64,000 nt of DNA, taken from NCBI GenBank assembly GCA_032622095.1, contig CP136066.1, positions 51,306,911-51,370,910 on the forward strand, in the 5' to 3' direction. A model generated the notes under the pieces. It did not search any database, was not told where the DNA came from, and saw only the letters and a list, made by a program, of their open reading frames with translations. The first letter of the stretch is position 1. Every line of letters begins with the position of its first letter. Below are positions 34,042-46,150 of the stretch, piece after piece. The DNA comes from Siphonodentalium dalli (lineage: Eukaryota > Mollusca > Scaphopoda > Gadilida > Siphonodentaliidae). The translations under genes were made by a program, and so were the position numbers.

Positions 34042-35581
34042 TCAATCAGAATCAGATTCAATAATGGCCAACCGACGATATTTTCTTGGTGGTTCATCTT
34101 CAGATTGGGAACTTGAAATCATCTGAACATTAATATTGAATGTTCCACCACTAATGTTCGCGTTGGAAAACATGCCTTGGATGCTTTCCTGGACTGTAGG
34201 GGTTGTTGTCTTTTTCACAATCTGACTCGATGCTGAATTTGAAGGATATTCTAGAGGCTTATGATGGAGAATCTTCTGCCTTAAATAACTTGATGATGGT
34301 AAAATTAATTGAGTGTTCGCAGTTGGCTGTATAATTTCACACATTTTCTGTTGTTGCTGTTCAGATGCCACAGCATAGTTGTTTACGCTGTTGACATTCT
34401 TATGTCCAGGCAACTGAGCGATCATTTGAGGATTGACGCCAGCACATTGTCTTTCTGAGGGAATGATTTGTAATTTTTCCAGGAAGACCGGCTGCCACCG
34501 CCATGTCTTTCAGCATCGTTAGGATTTTGTTAACGCCCACCGGCTGTGCCTTGAACCATAATGCATTTGGAGAGATATGGTGATTTTGGTTGACGGCTAT
34601 ATTAAATGGTGATTGCATTTTTGCTGGTCGGTTTTTAGTTTTTAGCATACAGCTTGTATGCTGTCACCGGGCATCTGGACTTATCTGCATTATTGCCGAA
34701 GATTTTCGGATGGAAGGGACGACTGTTGTTTGAATTAGTCCCATCGCGTGTCTTGGAGAGCCGCCTATTGAATTCAAGATACTCAAAACACCAACATTCT
34801 GCTTCATCTCGATGTCGGCCCATTTCAGCTTCTGGTTTTCGTGAGAACCACGGAATCCGAGTAGATTAGTGTTTTTAAACTACACCAACCCCAACAAAGC
34901 TCCTGGGTGCGATAAACCAAGCTGACCGCACTCCCACAGCTTCTCGCCATCTTCGGTCAACACGTCAACTTTTTGGGGTTTTACTTCCAAGTCCCTTCTC
35001 TTTTAATTCTTTACGTCTTGATGCAAGAACTTCGCGGCTTACTCGGAACTTGTCGGAAGTAATGATGCTTTCCGAATCCCTCAGATATCTGTCAATACCT
35101 CGGTGAAACCCTGTTAACGTATCTGGCTCATAGTCGGTTTTTTCAGATGCAATATGAAACCGCCTATATGTCCATCCAGTTCTCGTGGGGGAATATCCTT
35201 AATTTCACGATGCTGTATACCTACATCTTCCTGTTCAAGATACTCTGTAAATCTTCTTATTGACGAATCTGTCTTTCTTTGGGTGTTTAGGTTTTTCTTA
35301 CTGTTTATGTACATCCGCATGTCCTTTATGTTCGCTGTTGCTGGGCTCAATGGAGTGGTAGTTGTCTGTGAGGTAGCTGTGGGCGAACTGTGGATATACA
35401 TTTGTATATATCTGATGTTTGAAGTAACATGACTTGGGCCAGGAACATGAACTTGATCTTCTGGACTGTCACAAAGTTCAAAATCATCCAAAACAAACTG
35501 GCTTATCATATCATCTGACATCTCTGCAGACTCTGCGTAACTTTCTGTGTGGTCCATTTTAATTCCGATAAAATCGTCCAT
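34042..35581 (-). pseudogene. tyrosine recombinase (DUF3504/Crypton-like), frameshifted
   Basis: The minus strand from Met at 35581 (MDDFIGIKMDHTESY) opens a 155-codon acidic N-terminal region ending in the conserved block GGFILHLKK. Downstream, in changing frames, come SREVLASRRKELKEKG (about 35040), GFRGSHENQKLKWADIE with the first catalytic Arg (about 34860-34810), EYLEFNRRLSKTRDG and CPVTAYKLYAKN (34780-34640), WFKAQPVG, NHSLRKTM (HxxR, about 34460), GHKNVNSVNNYAV with His and the nucleophile Tyr (about 34400), and a Ser/acidic tail stopping at 34042. This is the tyrosine-recombinase layout of the DUF3504 family found in Crypton-derived animal genes. Several frameshifts show it is dead. 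All catalytic positions are still readable, so decay is moderate. Confidence 0.8.
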
Positions 35582-36433
35582 AAAATCGATGCATAACTTA
35601 AATTGAATTAGCGAATCTCAGAGAACAGTGAAAGAATTTCGGTATTTGAAAGGTGTGTTTACAAATTGACGTCTGCTGAATCGCAGAATTTTGGGTTCGA
35701 AAAACAATTGTTCTTCAATATAAAGTATTATTACCTTTTGCACTCGATTGTTTTACGAGCATATACGTATTTTAATTCCATACACGAAGTTTCAGGTTGC
35801 AATATGCAATATAACGATTTTTATTGCGATTATTAATGTTAAATGGGGAAATCCTATGTTAAATCTACGATACTAAATGTCATCAAACTATTTAAAATTC
35901 TCGGATCTAACAAGCTCCATTTTCTCAAATTTTTCATTTAATATCAGTTTTGATTATGTTTTTATTTGGGAACTAATATATCGACTCGCAATTTATTGGA
36001 TTTTATTTTACTTTTTAAACCGTGAATTCCTATGTTCAAACAACCCGCGCAAAGCATGCGCAAAGGTGTTAATTTGGTTTTCCCAGATTTTCCAAAAATA
36101 TAACCCAATCAGCGCGCTGCGATTTCGGCAAGTGGGTTGTCGCCCTTGCGTTGAAAAGGTAAAAATAGTAACAGCGAGAACCAGTCTAACAACATGAATG
36201 AAATAGTTCCGTCGACAGATTGCACTAGTGAGAATTATCACACGCCTGGAAACTCGTGCGATCATGCGAATTACGTTGATAGGTATGTAATAAAACGAAA
36301 TAACGGCTATGACTCCATCATATGCTTATTTCAGAATCAAGTAATTACGTTATGCTCTTATTGCACTTTATATGTCGATTATGTGCGTATTTGCGCGAGG
36401 ATAAGTTGAAAAATATATTGAATTGGATTGGGA
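35582..36433. other. spacer; contains a partial palindromic repeat
   Basis: No gene. Bases about 36285-36355 (TAATAAAACGAAATAACGGC to AGAATCAAGTAATTACGTTA) match the 3' half of the palindromic repeat family at 54507-54780. Confidence 0.45.
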
Positions 36434-36728
36434 GGCTCCCGGTGGCTCAGTTATTAAGGGGACAACATAACCCCCAGCGACGGCGGATCTGGTTCAATCC
36501 CGATCACCGCGATTTATGATATACGAAGATGGACGATAATTCGATCCGTGTACCTGGGGTATTTAGTTTTGCGGTATTCTGATCGTGTCTACTTGCGGCG
36601 GATTGGTTTCCGGGTAATATTAACCTTTTGCGCATTACATGTGTACGTGTTTTCCCAGACATTTAAACTGACAACTTCGTGATCAAGGCCAAGCGATTGA
36701 AACGATGATAGACTAAACTAAACCACAC
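36434..36728 (+). repeat. tRNA-derived SINE, copy 1
   Basis: A tRNA-like head has an A-box-like GGTGGCTCAGTTATTAAGG (36441) and a B-box-like GGTTCAATCCC (36491). It is followed by a body containing CGTGTACCTGGG, TGACAACTTCGTG and GGCCAAGCGATTG, ending in a (CTAAA)n tail. The body matches the SINE at 57571-57862 (inverted). It is a retroposed sequence, not a tRNA gene. Confidence 0.75.
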
Positions 36729-36839
36729 CAACTGTGTCACCGGTCCCTGACACAAAATCATATAGTTCTCCAAGGACATGAAATGGTAATCCCGATTCAC
36801 CTAAATGATACAGAAGGCGATAGTACTCTATCATTCATC

Positions 36840-37822
36840 AATAAATCTCAAGATAGACACACAAAAAGCACAAGAAACCTCGGTGCGACCGATGATAGAG
36901 TACGTGCCAGTTGTCTGGGACACCACGTGAAAGGATTTATCGACAAATTGGAGGGTATATTCAGAAGAGAACAGCTCGCTTCATCGTGGGGACTATTCAC
37001 CAGGAGAAGAAGGAAACATGTTGCGCTTCCTGGAATAACTTGGAATCGATAGACGGCCAAAAGAAATTACCTGTTCATACCGAAAAACAAAGTTGGATAG
37101 AAGAAGCAAAGCACGAAAGTATTTGGGATCTATATCAAGAAGTTATGTTTCCCCACCAGAAAGTTTTTCCCTAAAGACAATCTTTGACTGCGTGCATTCT
37201 TTCAAACAACATTGGCGGGAGACTGAGCAGAAAACAACAAGTCGACGCCCCCATCCCGTCAGCTTATACATCCGAACTGATCATGTGCAGAAACTTTACA
37301 TATATATGCGTATTGGTTATCGCCACCACGTGTGCTCGTCGAGTCCGTCACGGCGATCGATACGATATGCTGCCCAAAGAATTATCGTATTACACAAATT
37401 AGCGTATTATAATTATATAATTATCGCTACCAATGTGATTAATCTTCAACCATAATTCGCCATCAGATTAAAGACCCGCAATTCACCCATAGCTTCACCC
37501 ATAAAATAGCTCTCCTCAGATCTCACAAAACAACAATTTATCTCTTAATATATTTTCATGATTTATATTACAAACTGAGCGATGTATGAATCATTGCTAT
37601 TCCTCTTGAGACAAATGTTCGTTCATTATATTTAATATATACTTATTTTTTTTCGAACTTGGGTGAATACTTATTATGTCATATACTAGGGGACTACAGG
37701 AAGACAGCCTTCTTTGTTATGCTGTTCCTAATAATTCATTATTGTCAAATTATGTTTTCATTATTGTGCACATGTTATATCGAGTTATAAATAAATATTC
37801 ATAGTCATAGTCATAGAGAAGG
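36840..37822 (+). mobile_element. LINE (non-LTR retrotransposon), 5'-truncated
   Basis: Plus-strand frames give VRPMIEYVPVVWD, then HVKGFIDKLEGI, RTARFIVG and DYSPGEEGNMLRFLE (36870-37030). These are the C-terminal end of CR1/Jockey-type reverse transcriptases, just after the palm. Frameshifts separate them. The copy ends at about 37822 with AATAAATATTCATAGTCATA and an (ATAGTC)n tail, typical of LINE 3' ends. The catalytic core is absent. Confidence 0.7.
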
Positions 37823-38313
37823 TAGCGAGACTTACACCTATCTCGGGAATACACAGAGTGGTGATAACCAATGTATCTTGCAATTTATCCAACATACTAT
37901 CGTCTGAAAGGTAGTATCATATGAAATACAGAAACCACATAGGCGTTTCCGCGTGTATTTGCGGAAAATAGCTATATAAGATAATATATATAGATAGTCA
38001 TAACACGAAAAGTACTTCTATTTAAGATAAGTTTTCAACTCTTCAAATTCAGAATCTCCACATCTCTCCATACGTCTTCAAAATTGCACATAGGGGAGGG
38101 TTTCCATATGTTGGCTCATGGCACACAAGACAAGGTTCTTAACTCTTCGAATTGAGAATTTCTATCTCTTCAAAACGTCACCAGAAATATAATAAAAGAC
38201 GCAAAATATTACATAATTGTAAAATCGTATTCCTATAATAGTTCCATACATTTTACCGTCAACCTCACGCGTGTACGGTCAACGACAGCGGTGGTATCTT
38301 CATTGAAAACATC
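37823..38313. other. spacer, no gene seen
   Basis: Nothing recognised. Confidence 0.35.
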
Positions 38314-38634
38314 GCGGCTGAATTCTGGTCTCTGGTCTAGACCACCCTAATAATCACGGTGTTCCAAGTCAGGACGTGGTCTCGCGAAACCACATGGTCC
38401 CAAGCTGGGATTGGTGGATTATTGTACAATCAGCGACAATCTATGGACAAAAGCGTGCTGCGCGCTTCATCGATATATTGCCGTGTTGATGTCGCCAAAC
38501 CTGAGCACGTGAAAGCGGCTTATCTCATATTGTATAGCGGTACCTGTATGCCATCGCCGTTAGACAGGGACCACGGGGCAGAGGTGGTGCATATTTCTCA
38601 CCCTCTATGCGTATGTCACGGCGTTATCAGTTTT

Positions 38635-38860
38635 ATGGGTGGGGGAGTCTACGCAGAGAGTAAATTTGACCGATAAATCACTCCGCTGTGTGTAGAAACC
38701 ACCTACCCCGGAAAGTAACCGACAAACTTGCCCAGATACACGAATCAGGTTATCCTCACTTAGCGTGGATCGCGAATCCGCGCTTGTCGGTGTTCGAACC
38801 AGCCTCGTCAGTGCTAGACGGCATATGGAGGCATAATGCACTGAGCATTCTACCGGGGTC
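38635..38860 (-). repeat. tRNA-derived SINE, copy 2
   Basis: On the minus strand there is an A-box-like GGTAGAATGCTCAGTGC near 38854, a B-box GGTTCGAACACC near 38800, then GTATCTGGGCAAGTTTGTCG and TTTCCGGGGTAGGTGGTTTC, matching the SINE at 57571-57862. It lies inside the split TIR element. Confidence 0.7.
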
Positions 38861-38999
38861 CTTACCATTCAATGTTCAGTGTAAAATAGTGTTGTGTTCA
38901 GATCAAGAACCAACTATATATTGTTCAAATTTCAGTCGAAATATTACACTAAAATTACATTCAGTTCAAGTCATTCCACCCACCATACCTGGGTTATTG

Positions 39000-40244
39000 C
39001 GTTAGTTTCGTAATTTCTAACTGGTTCTGACAATGAGGTATATACATGTATCAATTAGACTATTGCAAACTTAAAGAGGAGATTTTCAGTTGTCTCTGGA
39101 GTTGTGAATTTAGAGGGGTGCAAAGAAATGAAAAATTGAACACCCCGACCCCTACAAAACCCCTTTAGTCACGTCCCTGCATGTTTCGTTCATGCCACCA
39201 CTCTCCTGTTCGGGACTATTATGACTCAACGGTAACGGCTGAAATTGTCAAGTCCATGTCTTATGTTTAAGTCATGCTGTGAACGTGGTGTTTTGAAGTT
39301 GGAACATCGGGTTTCCTAAAAATACTCATGGTTGTTATCGCAACCAAACTTTGGTCATACTTTAGCAGCTAGAAATGGCATGCATTCCTGGTAAATTAGA
39401 TGGAAGAACATGACAAACATAAGTTGAAATTGTTTTATTTCTGTGATTTTGGAACATCAAATATTTGTTTTTGTTTTTGTTGGTACCGGTAACAAAACTC
39501 GATTCTTTTCCTAATTTCGGTCAAATGTTTGAACTGAAATGGTTATCAGTTGAAAACATTTCGAACAATTATTATAGGTGATATCGGGTGGAATGTCCAA
39601 CAACTGGAAATAATGAGGTATCGGTTGGAAATTTTCAATTCATTGGGGTGGGGTGGGGGTGACATGTGGGGCTGCAATGTAATTTCGCGGACTTGGGAAT
39701 TTGCGATAAGTTGAAAGTTTGGAAAGATTCTAACTATCGCCGTGGTTGAAGTTATTGAAAATTATTGTCCAGAAGTGGGGGGGGGGGTCTTGAAAACAAA
39801 TCCAGAATACAAGGTCAGAACGGGTGGGTTTTATCTGAGTCCCGATTTTTCCAAATCCATTTTTAAAGACAAATTATGACAAATAAACAAATTTGGAATG
39901 TCAAGTAACTGGAGCAGGGGGGAATCCCATTTAATTTAATTTAATTTAATCGGACATGTCCTTATTTGGTACCACAATGTTTTGTTTTGCCTTAATATAA
40001 TTTTGATAGTTTTTGCTGTTATATTTCATATCCAGTCCAGCAATACTTTATTCCCAAATGATGAATTAGTGCTTTCAAAACTAGCTCCGACCTCCATTCA
40101 TTTCAGAAACACGGAACTAAGGACACCCGCATCCAACGCGAATTACGTTCCGATTGCAAAACGTCTATCATCTTTATTGATCTGTGTCGACCACACCCCA
40201 TCGATAACATATTGCGCGTAGAATAATAGCACGAAAATCTTACT
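39000..40244. other. interior of TIR element copy 1, no gene seen
   Basis: Contains poly-G (about 39777-39787) and (TTTAA)n at about 39935-39950. A stretch near 39760-39890 loosely resembles 56345-56470. No coding signal. Confidence 0.4.
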
Positions 40245-40449
40245 TATACAAGACCCCAACTGTCTGAACATTATCTACCACGTATCCGGGCCTAATTCAG
40301 GGGACTCCCCCACCCCATATTGAGAGCCCATTGTTTCCTAAGTTTGTTGGGATTGAGAGAGACTCAGTGGTGTTTTTGCGGAGATGGCCACGTGTTTAAT
40401 AATTTAAACGATTACAGAGGTTGAATGAGGGCCTGCCGGACCGGATGGT

Positions 40450-42180
40450 CTTCCGTGCGACGTGAGGCTCGATGGGATTCGACTCGAGCAGCAGATGCCG
40501 ATGGTGTGTCGGCCCAGGCATCTGGGTAGATGGATGTGATGAGCCCGATGGGAGTCGACTCGAGCAGATGTGAATGGTGAATGGCGGTGATGTGCTCGAT
40601 GGGACACGGCTCGAGCGACAGATACTGGTGGTATGTCGGCCCAGCATCCGGTGGAATGAATGTGATGTATGGATGTGGTTCACGGGTTAGATCCGGACCA
40701 GCAGGCCCCGCCCTCGGGCGATGTGACCGCACAGCAGCTGGAAAGAGAAATTAGACAAGCACAGCGAGGGAAACGAAGACATCAGCAGGAACAGCAAAAC
40801 AAAACACACGGCCCCTGGGAAACGACGGGGAAGCATAAACGACGGGTGGATGAGTAAAAGCCGCGGGGGGAGCAGAGGCGAAACCGAGGTAGCGGATGAG
40901 ACATGAGCAGTTGGTGAAGCGGAGGATGTGATGAGCTCGTTGGGAGTCGGCTCGAGCAGCAGAGGCCGGTGGGGCGTAGCCCAGGCATCAAGATGCGGGA
41001 TGAGATGAGCCCGATGGGATACGGCTCGGGCGGCATATGCCGGTGGTATGACGGCCCAGGCATAAGCAGCGCATGAAGCGGAAGAGGCGATGAGACATGA
41101 GTATTGGATGGTACGAGATGAGGCGGCAGCGGCGGGCGGGTTGGGAGCGGCGGAATAAGAAGCAGCGGGCGAAGAAGAGGATGAGATGAGGTGAGCTTGA
41201 TGGGAATCGACTCGAGCAGCCGATGCTGGTGGAGCGGCGGCACAGGCATCGCGGGTGCGGTGAAATGAGCTCGATGGAAAAACGGCCCGAGAGGCAGAAG
41301 CCGGTGGGTGTCGGCCCGGACATAAGCAGCGCATGAAGCGAAGATGCGGTGAGGCAGGTATAGCAGGCGAGACGTGAGCTGAGGAAGGAGTGTGAGCGGC
41401 GAAGAAGCCGGGGCAACAGCGGGAGCCAACGCGGCGGGGGGGGGGGGGGGGGGGGGGGGGCAGAGGCGGCGGGGAATAAAAGCGGCGGGTAGGCGGAAGT
41501 GGTGGCGATGTATAACCAGCGGGGGAGGCGGCAGCAGCGGGAGCGACGGTAATGAAAAGCAGCGGGTGAAGCAGATGGTGAGATGAGCTCGATGGGATTC
41601 GGCTCGAGCAGCAAAAGCTGGAGGGTTGCGTCCCGGGCAGCTTGGGTGCGGGATGGGATGAGCTCGATGGGAGACGGCTCGAGCGGCAGATGCCGGTGGT
41701 ATGTCGACCCGGGCATAAGCAGCGCATGAATATGAATGGCGGTGAGGTATGAGTAGCGGGTGAAGCGAGATCGGCGGGCGATGGCATGAGCGGCGGATAA
41801 TCCGAATCAGCGGAAGGATCAGGAAGCGACAGGGAAGCGGAGGGGCGGTAGAGGCAAACAGGGGAGGAGAGGCGTTAGCGGCAATGAGGGATACTCAGCG
41901 GTTGAGGCGTTAGCGGCGGGTAAGCGGTAGCGGCGGTAGTGAGAAGCAGCGGGTGAAGCAGAGAATGAAATGAGCTCGATGGGTACCGCTCGAGCAGCAT
42001 ATGCTGGTGGTGTGTCGGCCCAAGCACAGCGGGTGCGGGATGAGATGAGCTCGATGGAGGTTCGGCTCGAGCAGCAGATGCTGATGGCGTGGCCAACGCA
42101 TCGGGTGCGGGATGAAATGAGCTCGATGTGAGACGGCTCGAGTGGCAGATGCCGGTGGTACGCCGACCCAGGCATAAGCG
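40450..42180 (+). repeat. dispersed ~60-75-bp iterated motif (GAGCTCGATGGG...CGGCTCGAGCAGCA)
   Basis: More than a dozen variants of GAGCTCGATGGGA, 3-4 bases, CGGCTCGAGCAGCAGATGC, CGGTGGTATGTCGGCCCAGG are spread through the unit (for example 40465, 40590, 40930, 41005, 41190, 41270, 41585, 41655, 41971, 42045, 42120). Each variant contains near-palindromic GAGCTC and CTCGAG and a self-complementary GGCAGATGCC. Spacing is irregular. Confidence 0.8.
41436..41460 (+). repeat. poly-G run (25)
   Basis: Uninterrupted G tract inside unit 1. Its exact length may be an assembly or sequencing artefact. Confidence 0.9.
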
Positions 42181-42639
42181 CGATGTGGAGCGGAAGAGGC
42201 GGTGAGGCATGAGTAGCGGTGAACCGTGGCCACGGGTGGGGTGAGAGCGGCGGAATGGCGGAACCGGCGGGTGGGACAGAAGCGGAAGGCGAGGCAGAAG
42301 TATCACGCGAAGAGAAACGCGGGGAAGACCAGATACGACGGGAGAGGCGAGGGAGCGGGAGAGGCAGGAGCGGCGGGGACGGATAAGCGGTAGGTGAGGC
42401 AGCGGGCGGGTGAGACACGGCTGGGGAAGCGCATGCGGGGGTAATGGGAAGCGACGGGCGGGTCGTAAGCGGCGGGTGGAGCGTAAGCGGTGGCGGGTGG
42501 AGCGTAAGCTGCGGAAGTACCGTAAGCGGCGGGCGAAGCGGAAGCGACGGGCGAAGCGGAAGCGACCGGCGAAGTGGGAACAGCGAGCGAAGCGGGAACC
42601 GCGGCGAACCGTGAGTAGCGGGTGAAGCAGTGCCAGCGG

Positions 42640-42960
42640 GAGATACAAGAGCAGCGGGTGATACAGGAGCAGCGGGTGGTACCGGAGCAGCGGGTGATAC
42701 CAGAGCAGCGGGTGATAACAGAGCAGCGGGTGATACCAGAGCAGCGGGTGATACCAGAGCAGCGGGTGATACAAGAGAAGCGGGTGATACAAGCAGCGGG
42801 TGATACAGGCAGCGGGTGATACAAGCAGCGGGTGATACAAGCAGTGGATGATACAAGCAGCGGGTGTTACAAGCAGCGGATGATACAAGCAGCGGGTGAT
42901 ACAAGCAGCGGGTGATACAAGCAGTGGGTGATGCAAGAGCAGCGGGTGATAACAATAGCA
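42640..42960 (+). repeat. 16/18-bp minisatellite (GATACAAGCAGCGGGT), array 1
   Basis: About 18 direct units of GATACAAGCAGCGGGT (16 bases) or GATACCAGAGCAGCGGGT (18 bases) and close variants. Longer units occupy the 5' side and shorter ones the 3' side, so the reading phase drifts along the array; this argues against a coding role. Confidence 0.9.
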
Positions 42961-43962
42961 GCAGGCGAGCAAGAGCAGCGGATGAAGAGCTCGATGGGAG
43001 GCGGCTCGAGCAGCAATGCTGGTGGTGTGACGGCCCAGTCCTCGGATAGCATGGATCGAAGAGCTCGACGTGATGCGGCACGAGCAGCAGATGCCGGATA
43101 ATGTGGGTCCAGACAGAACCAGCGTGTGACGCGTTGGCGGCGTGGGTGGCCGGAGCAGCGGCTGAAGCCTGAGCGGCGACTCGAAGGTGAAGCAGGTTAA
43201 AACAGAAACAGCGGGGGAGAGGCAAGGGGTGAAGCAAAAACAAACCAAAAACAAAAACCATTTTGCGGCGGGAGTGGTGTGAGCGGTGGGTGGGGTAGAG
43301 ACAGCGGTTGGGGCATGAACGGCGGTGACGTATAGGCGGCGGTAGAGGTGGACGTGGCGATTGAGGCGGACGCGGTGGTGAATCAGAAACAACAAGCGGC
43401 GCAGAAACGGAGGAGAAGCATCCGCGTCGGATGAAGCATAGCAGGGAGGAGAGCGGAAGCGGAGGGGGAGAAGGGCGGCAGGATAGAGGCACCAGTCGCG
43501 ATGGGGTAGCACCAGCGGGGGTGGCGGGTGAAGAGCCACGAACCGAGAAGAGACGCGCCGAGGCGATGAGTACCACGGGGTAACGAGGGGAGGTATGAAC
43601 GCCGCGCGTGGCGGCGAGCCACCAGCGACAAGAATGGGACACGCGACCGTGCGCGGCCGCCGGGGGAAGGACGACCGATAGAACCGATGGCCTGGCCACC
43701 ATAGGGTGGGAGGGCGGGGAAAATTTTACGTCCTCGCTCTGTGTGGACAGGAGTTGGAATTGACGGAAGTGGCGATTTTTTCTGCGCATGCTCGGAGCGG
43801 ATAACTCTATTTGACATGAGTGACCTTAGTTGTCAATGATGGTGTAGCTCTGGGAAGTCACACTCCGGTATTCTACGCTTATTGGAGCCAACGCGACTTG
43901 CCGCTTAATTGAAGACGTTGATCTTGTATAAATTGCCACAAGGGTGAATCCTTGTGGCTTCT

Positions 43963-46150
43963 TATACAAGACCCCAACTGTCTGAACATTATCTACCACG
44001 TATCCGGGCCTAATTCAGGGGACTCCCCCCACCCCATATTGAGAGCCCATTGTTTCCTAAGTTTGTTGGGATTGAGAGAGACTCAGTGGTGTTTTTGCGG
44101 AGATGGCCACGTGTTTAATAATTTAAACGATTACAGAGGTTGAATGAGCTCGATGGGTACCGCTCGAGCAGCATATGCTGGTGGTGTGTCGGCCCAAGCA
44201 CAGCGGGTGCGGGATGAGATGAGCTCGATGGAGGTTCGGCTCGAGCAGCAGATGCTGATGGCGTGGCCAACGCATCGGGTGCGGGATGAAATGAGCTCGA
44301 TGTGAGACGGCTCGAGTGGCAGATGCCGGTGGTACGCCGACCCAGGCATAAGCGCGATGTGGAGCGGAAGAGGCGGTGATGCATGAGTAGCGGTGAACCG
44401 TGGCCACGGGTGGGGTGAGAGCGGCGGAATGGCGGAACCGGCGGGTGGGACAGAAGCGGAAGGCGAGGCAGAAGTAGCACGCGAAGAGAAACGCGGGGAA
44501 GACCAGATACGACGGGAGAGGCGAGGGAGCGGGAGAGGCAGGAGCGGCGGGGACGGATAAGCGGTAGGTGAGGCAGCGGGCGGGTGAGACACGGCTGGGG
44601 AAGCGCATGCGGGGGGTAATGGGAAGCGACGGGCGGGTCGTAAGCGGCGGGTGGAGCGTAAGCGGTGGCGGGTGGAGCGTAAGCGGCGGAAGGAGCGTAA
44701 GCTGCGGAAGTACCGTAAGCGGCGGGCGAAGCGGAAGCGATGGGCGAAGCGGAAGCGACGGGCGAAGTGGGAACAGCGAGCGAAGCGGGAACCGCGGCGA
44801 ACCGTGAGTAGCGGGTGAAGCAGTGCCAGCGGGAGATACAAGAGCAGCGGGTGATACAGGAGCAGCGGGTGGTACCGGAGCAGCGGGTGATACCAGAGCA
44901 GCGGGTGATAACAGAGCAGCGGGTGATACCAGAGCAGCGGGTGATACCAGAGCAGCGGGTGATACAAGATAAGCGGGTGATACAAGCAGCGGGTGATACA
45001 GGCAGCGGGTGATACAAGCAGCGGGTGATACAGGCAGCGGGTGATACAAGCAGCGGGTGATACAAGCAGCTGATGATACAAGCAGCGGGTGTTACAAGCA
45101 GCGGATGATACAAGCAGCGGGTGATACAAGCAGCGGGTGATACAAGCAGTGGGTGATGCAAGAGCAGCGGGTGATAACAATAGCAGCAGGCGAGCAAGAG
45201 CAGCGGATGAAGAGCTCGATGGGAGGCTGCTCGAGCAGCAACGCTGGTGGTGTGACGGCCCAGTCCTCGGATAGCATGGATCGAAGAGCTCGACGTGATG
45301 CGGCACGAGCAGCAGATGCCGGATAATGTGGGTCCAGACAGAACCAGCGTGTGACGCGTTGGCGGCGTGGGTGGCCGGAGCAGCGGCTGAAGCCTGAGCG
45401 GCGACTCGAAGGTGAAGCAGGTTAAAACAGAAACAGCGGGGGAGAGGCAAGGGGTGAAGCAAAAACAAACCAAAAACAAAAACCATTTTGCGGCGGAAGT
45501 GGTGTGAGCGGTGGGTTGGGTAGAGACAGCGGTTGGGGCATGAACGCCGGTGACGTATAGGCGGCGGTAGAGGTGGACGTGGCGATTGAGGCGGACGCGG
45601 TGGTGAATCAGAAACAGCAAGCGGCGCAGAAACGGAGGAGAAGCATCCGCGTCGGATGAAGCATAGCAGGGAGGAGAGCGGAAGCGGAGGGGGAGAGGGG
45701 CGACAGGATAGAGGCACCAGTCGCGATGGGGTAGCACCAGCGGGGGTGGCGGGTGAAGAGCCACGAACCGAGAAGAGACGCGCCGAGGCGATGAGTACCA
45801 CGGGGTAACGAGGGGAGGTATGAACGCCGCGCGTGGCGGCGAGCCACCAGCGACAAGAATGGGACACGCGACCGTGCGCGGCCGCCGGGGGAAGGACGAC
45901 CGATAGAACCGATGGCCTGGCCACCGTAGGGTGGGAGGGCGGGGAAACTTTTACGTCCTCGCTCTGTGTGGACAGGAGTTGGAATTGACGGAAGTGGCGA
46001 TTTTTTCTGCGCATGCTCGGAGCGGATAACTCTATTTGACACTTCCGCCACTCCGGTATTCTACGCTTATTGGAGCCAACGCGACTTGCCGCTTAATTGA
46101 AGACGTTGAGCTTGTATAAATTGCCACAAGGGTGAATCCTTGTGGCTTCT
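43963..46150 (+). mobile_element. Helentron-like rolling-circle unit 2 (2.2 kb)
   Basis: Joined directly to unit 1 at ...GGCTTCT|TATACAAG. After the shared 5' 183 bases it continues at sequence equivalent to unit 1 position 41971 and is then nearly identical to unit 1 through the hairpin (46127-46146). It is therefore unit 1 with a ~1.5-kb internal deletion plus a ~38-bp deletion near 46040. Confidence 0.65.
44830..45185 (+). repeat. 16/18-bp minisatellite, array 2
   Basis: Counterpart of the array at 42640-42960 with one additional unit and a few base changes. Confidence 0.9.

Larger units (their letters stand above)
40245..43962 (+). mobile_element. Helentron-like rolling-circle unit 1 (3.7 kb)
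   Basis: Starts TATACAAGACCCCAACTGTC and ends with subterminal CTTGTATA (about 43923), a hairpin GCCACAAGG-gtgaat-CCTTGTGGC (43935-43958) and TTCT. Start and subterminal repeat are inverted copies, the asymmetric terminal inverted repeat described for Helentron/Helitron2 elements, which insert between T and T and often sit head to tail. The interior is G-rich on this strand and made of minisatellites; long minus-strand frames (Ser/Pro/Arg-rich) are by-products of this composition. No Rep or helicase is encoded, so the unit is non-autonomous. Confidence 0.65.

Noticed and set aside
42640-42960. Short-unit direct repeats that superficially resemble a CRISPR array
   Set aside because: Units are 16-18 bases in direct contact without spacers, in animal DNA.
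40687-46051. Very long minus-strand open frames (up to 656 codons) rich in Ser, Pro, Arg and Leu
   Set aside because: They lie in GC-rich minisatellite DNA where stops are rare, are open in two or three overlapping frames at once, repeat with the array, and show no domain.
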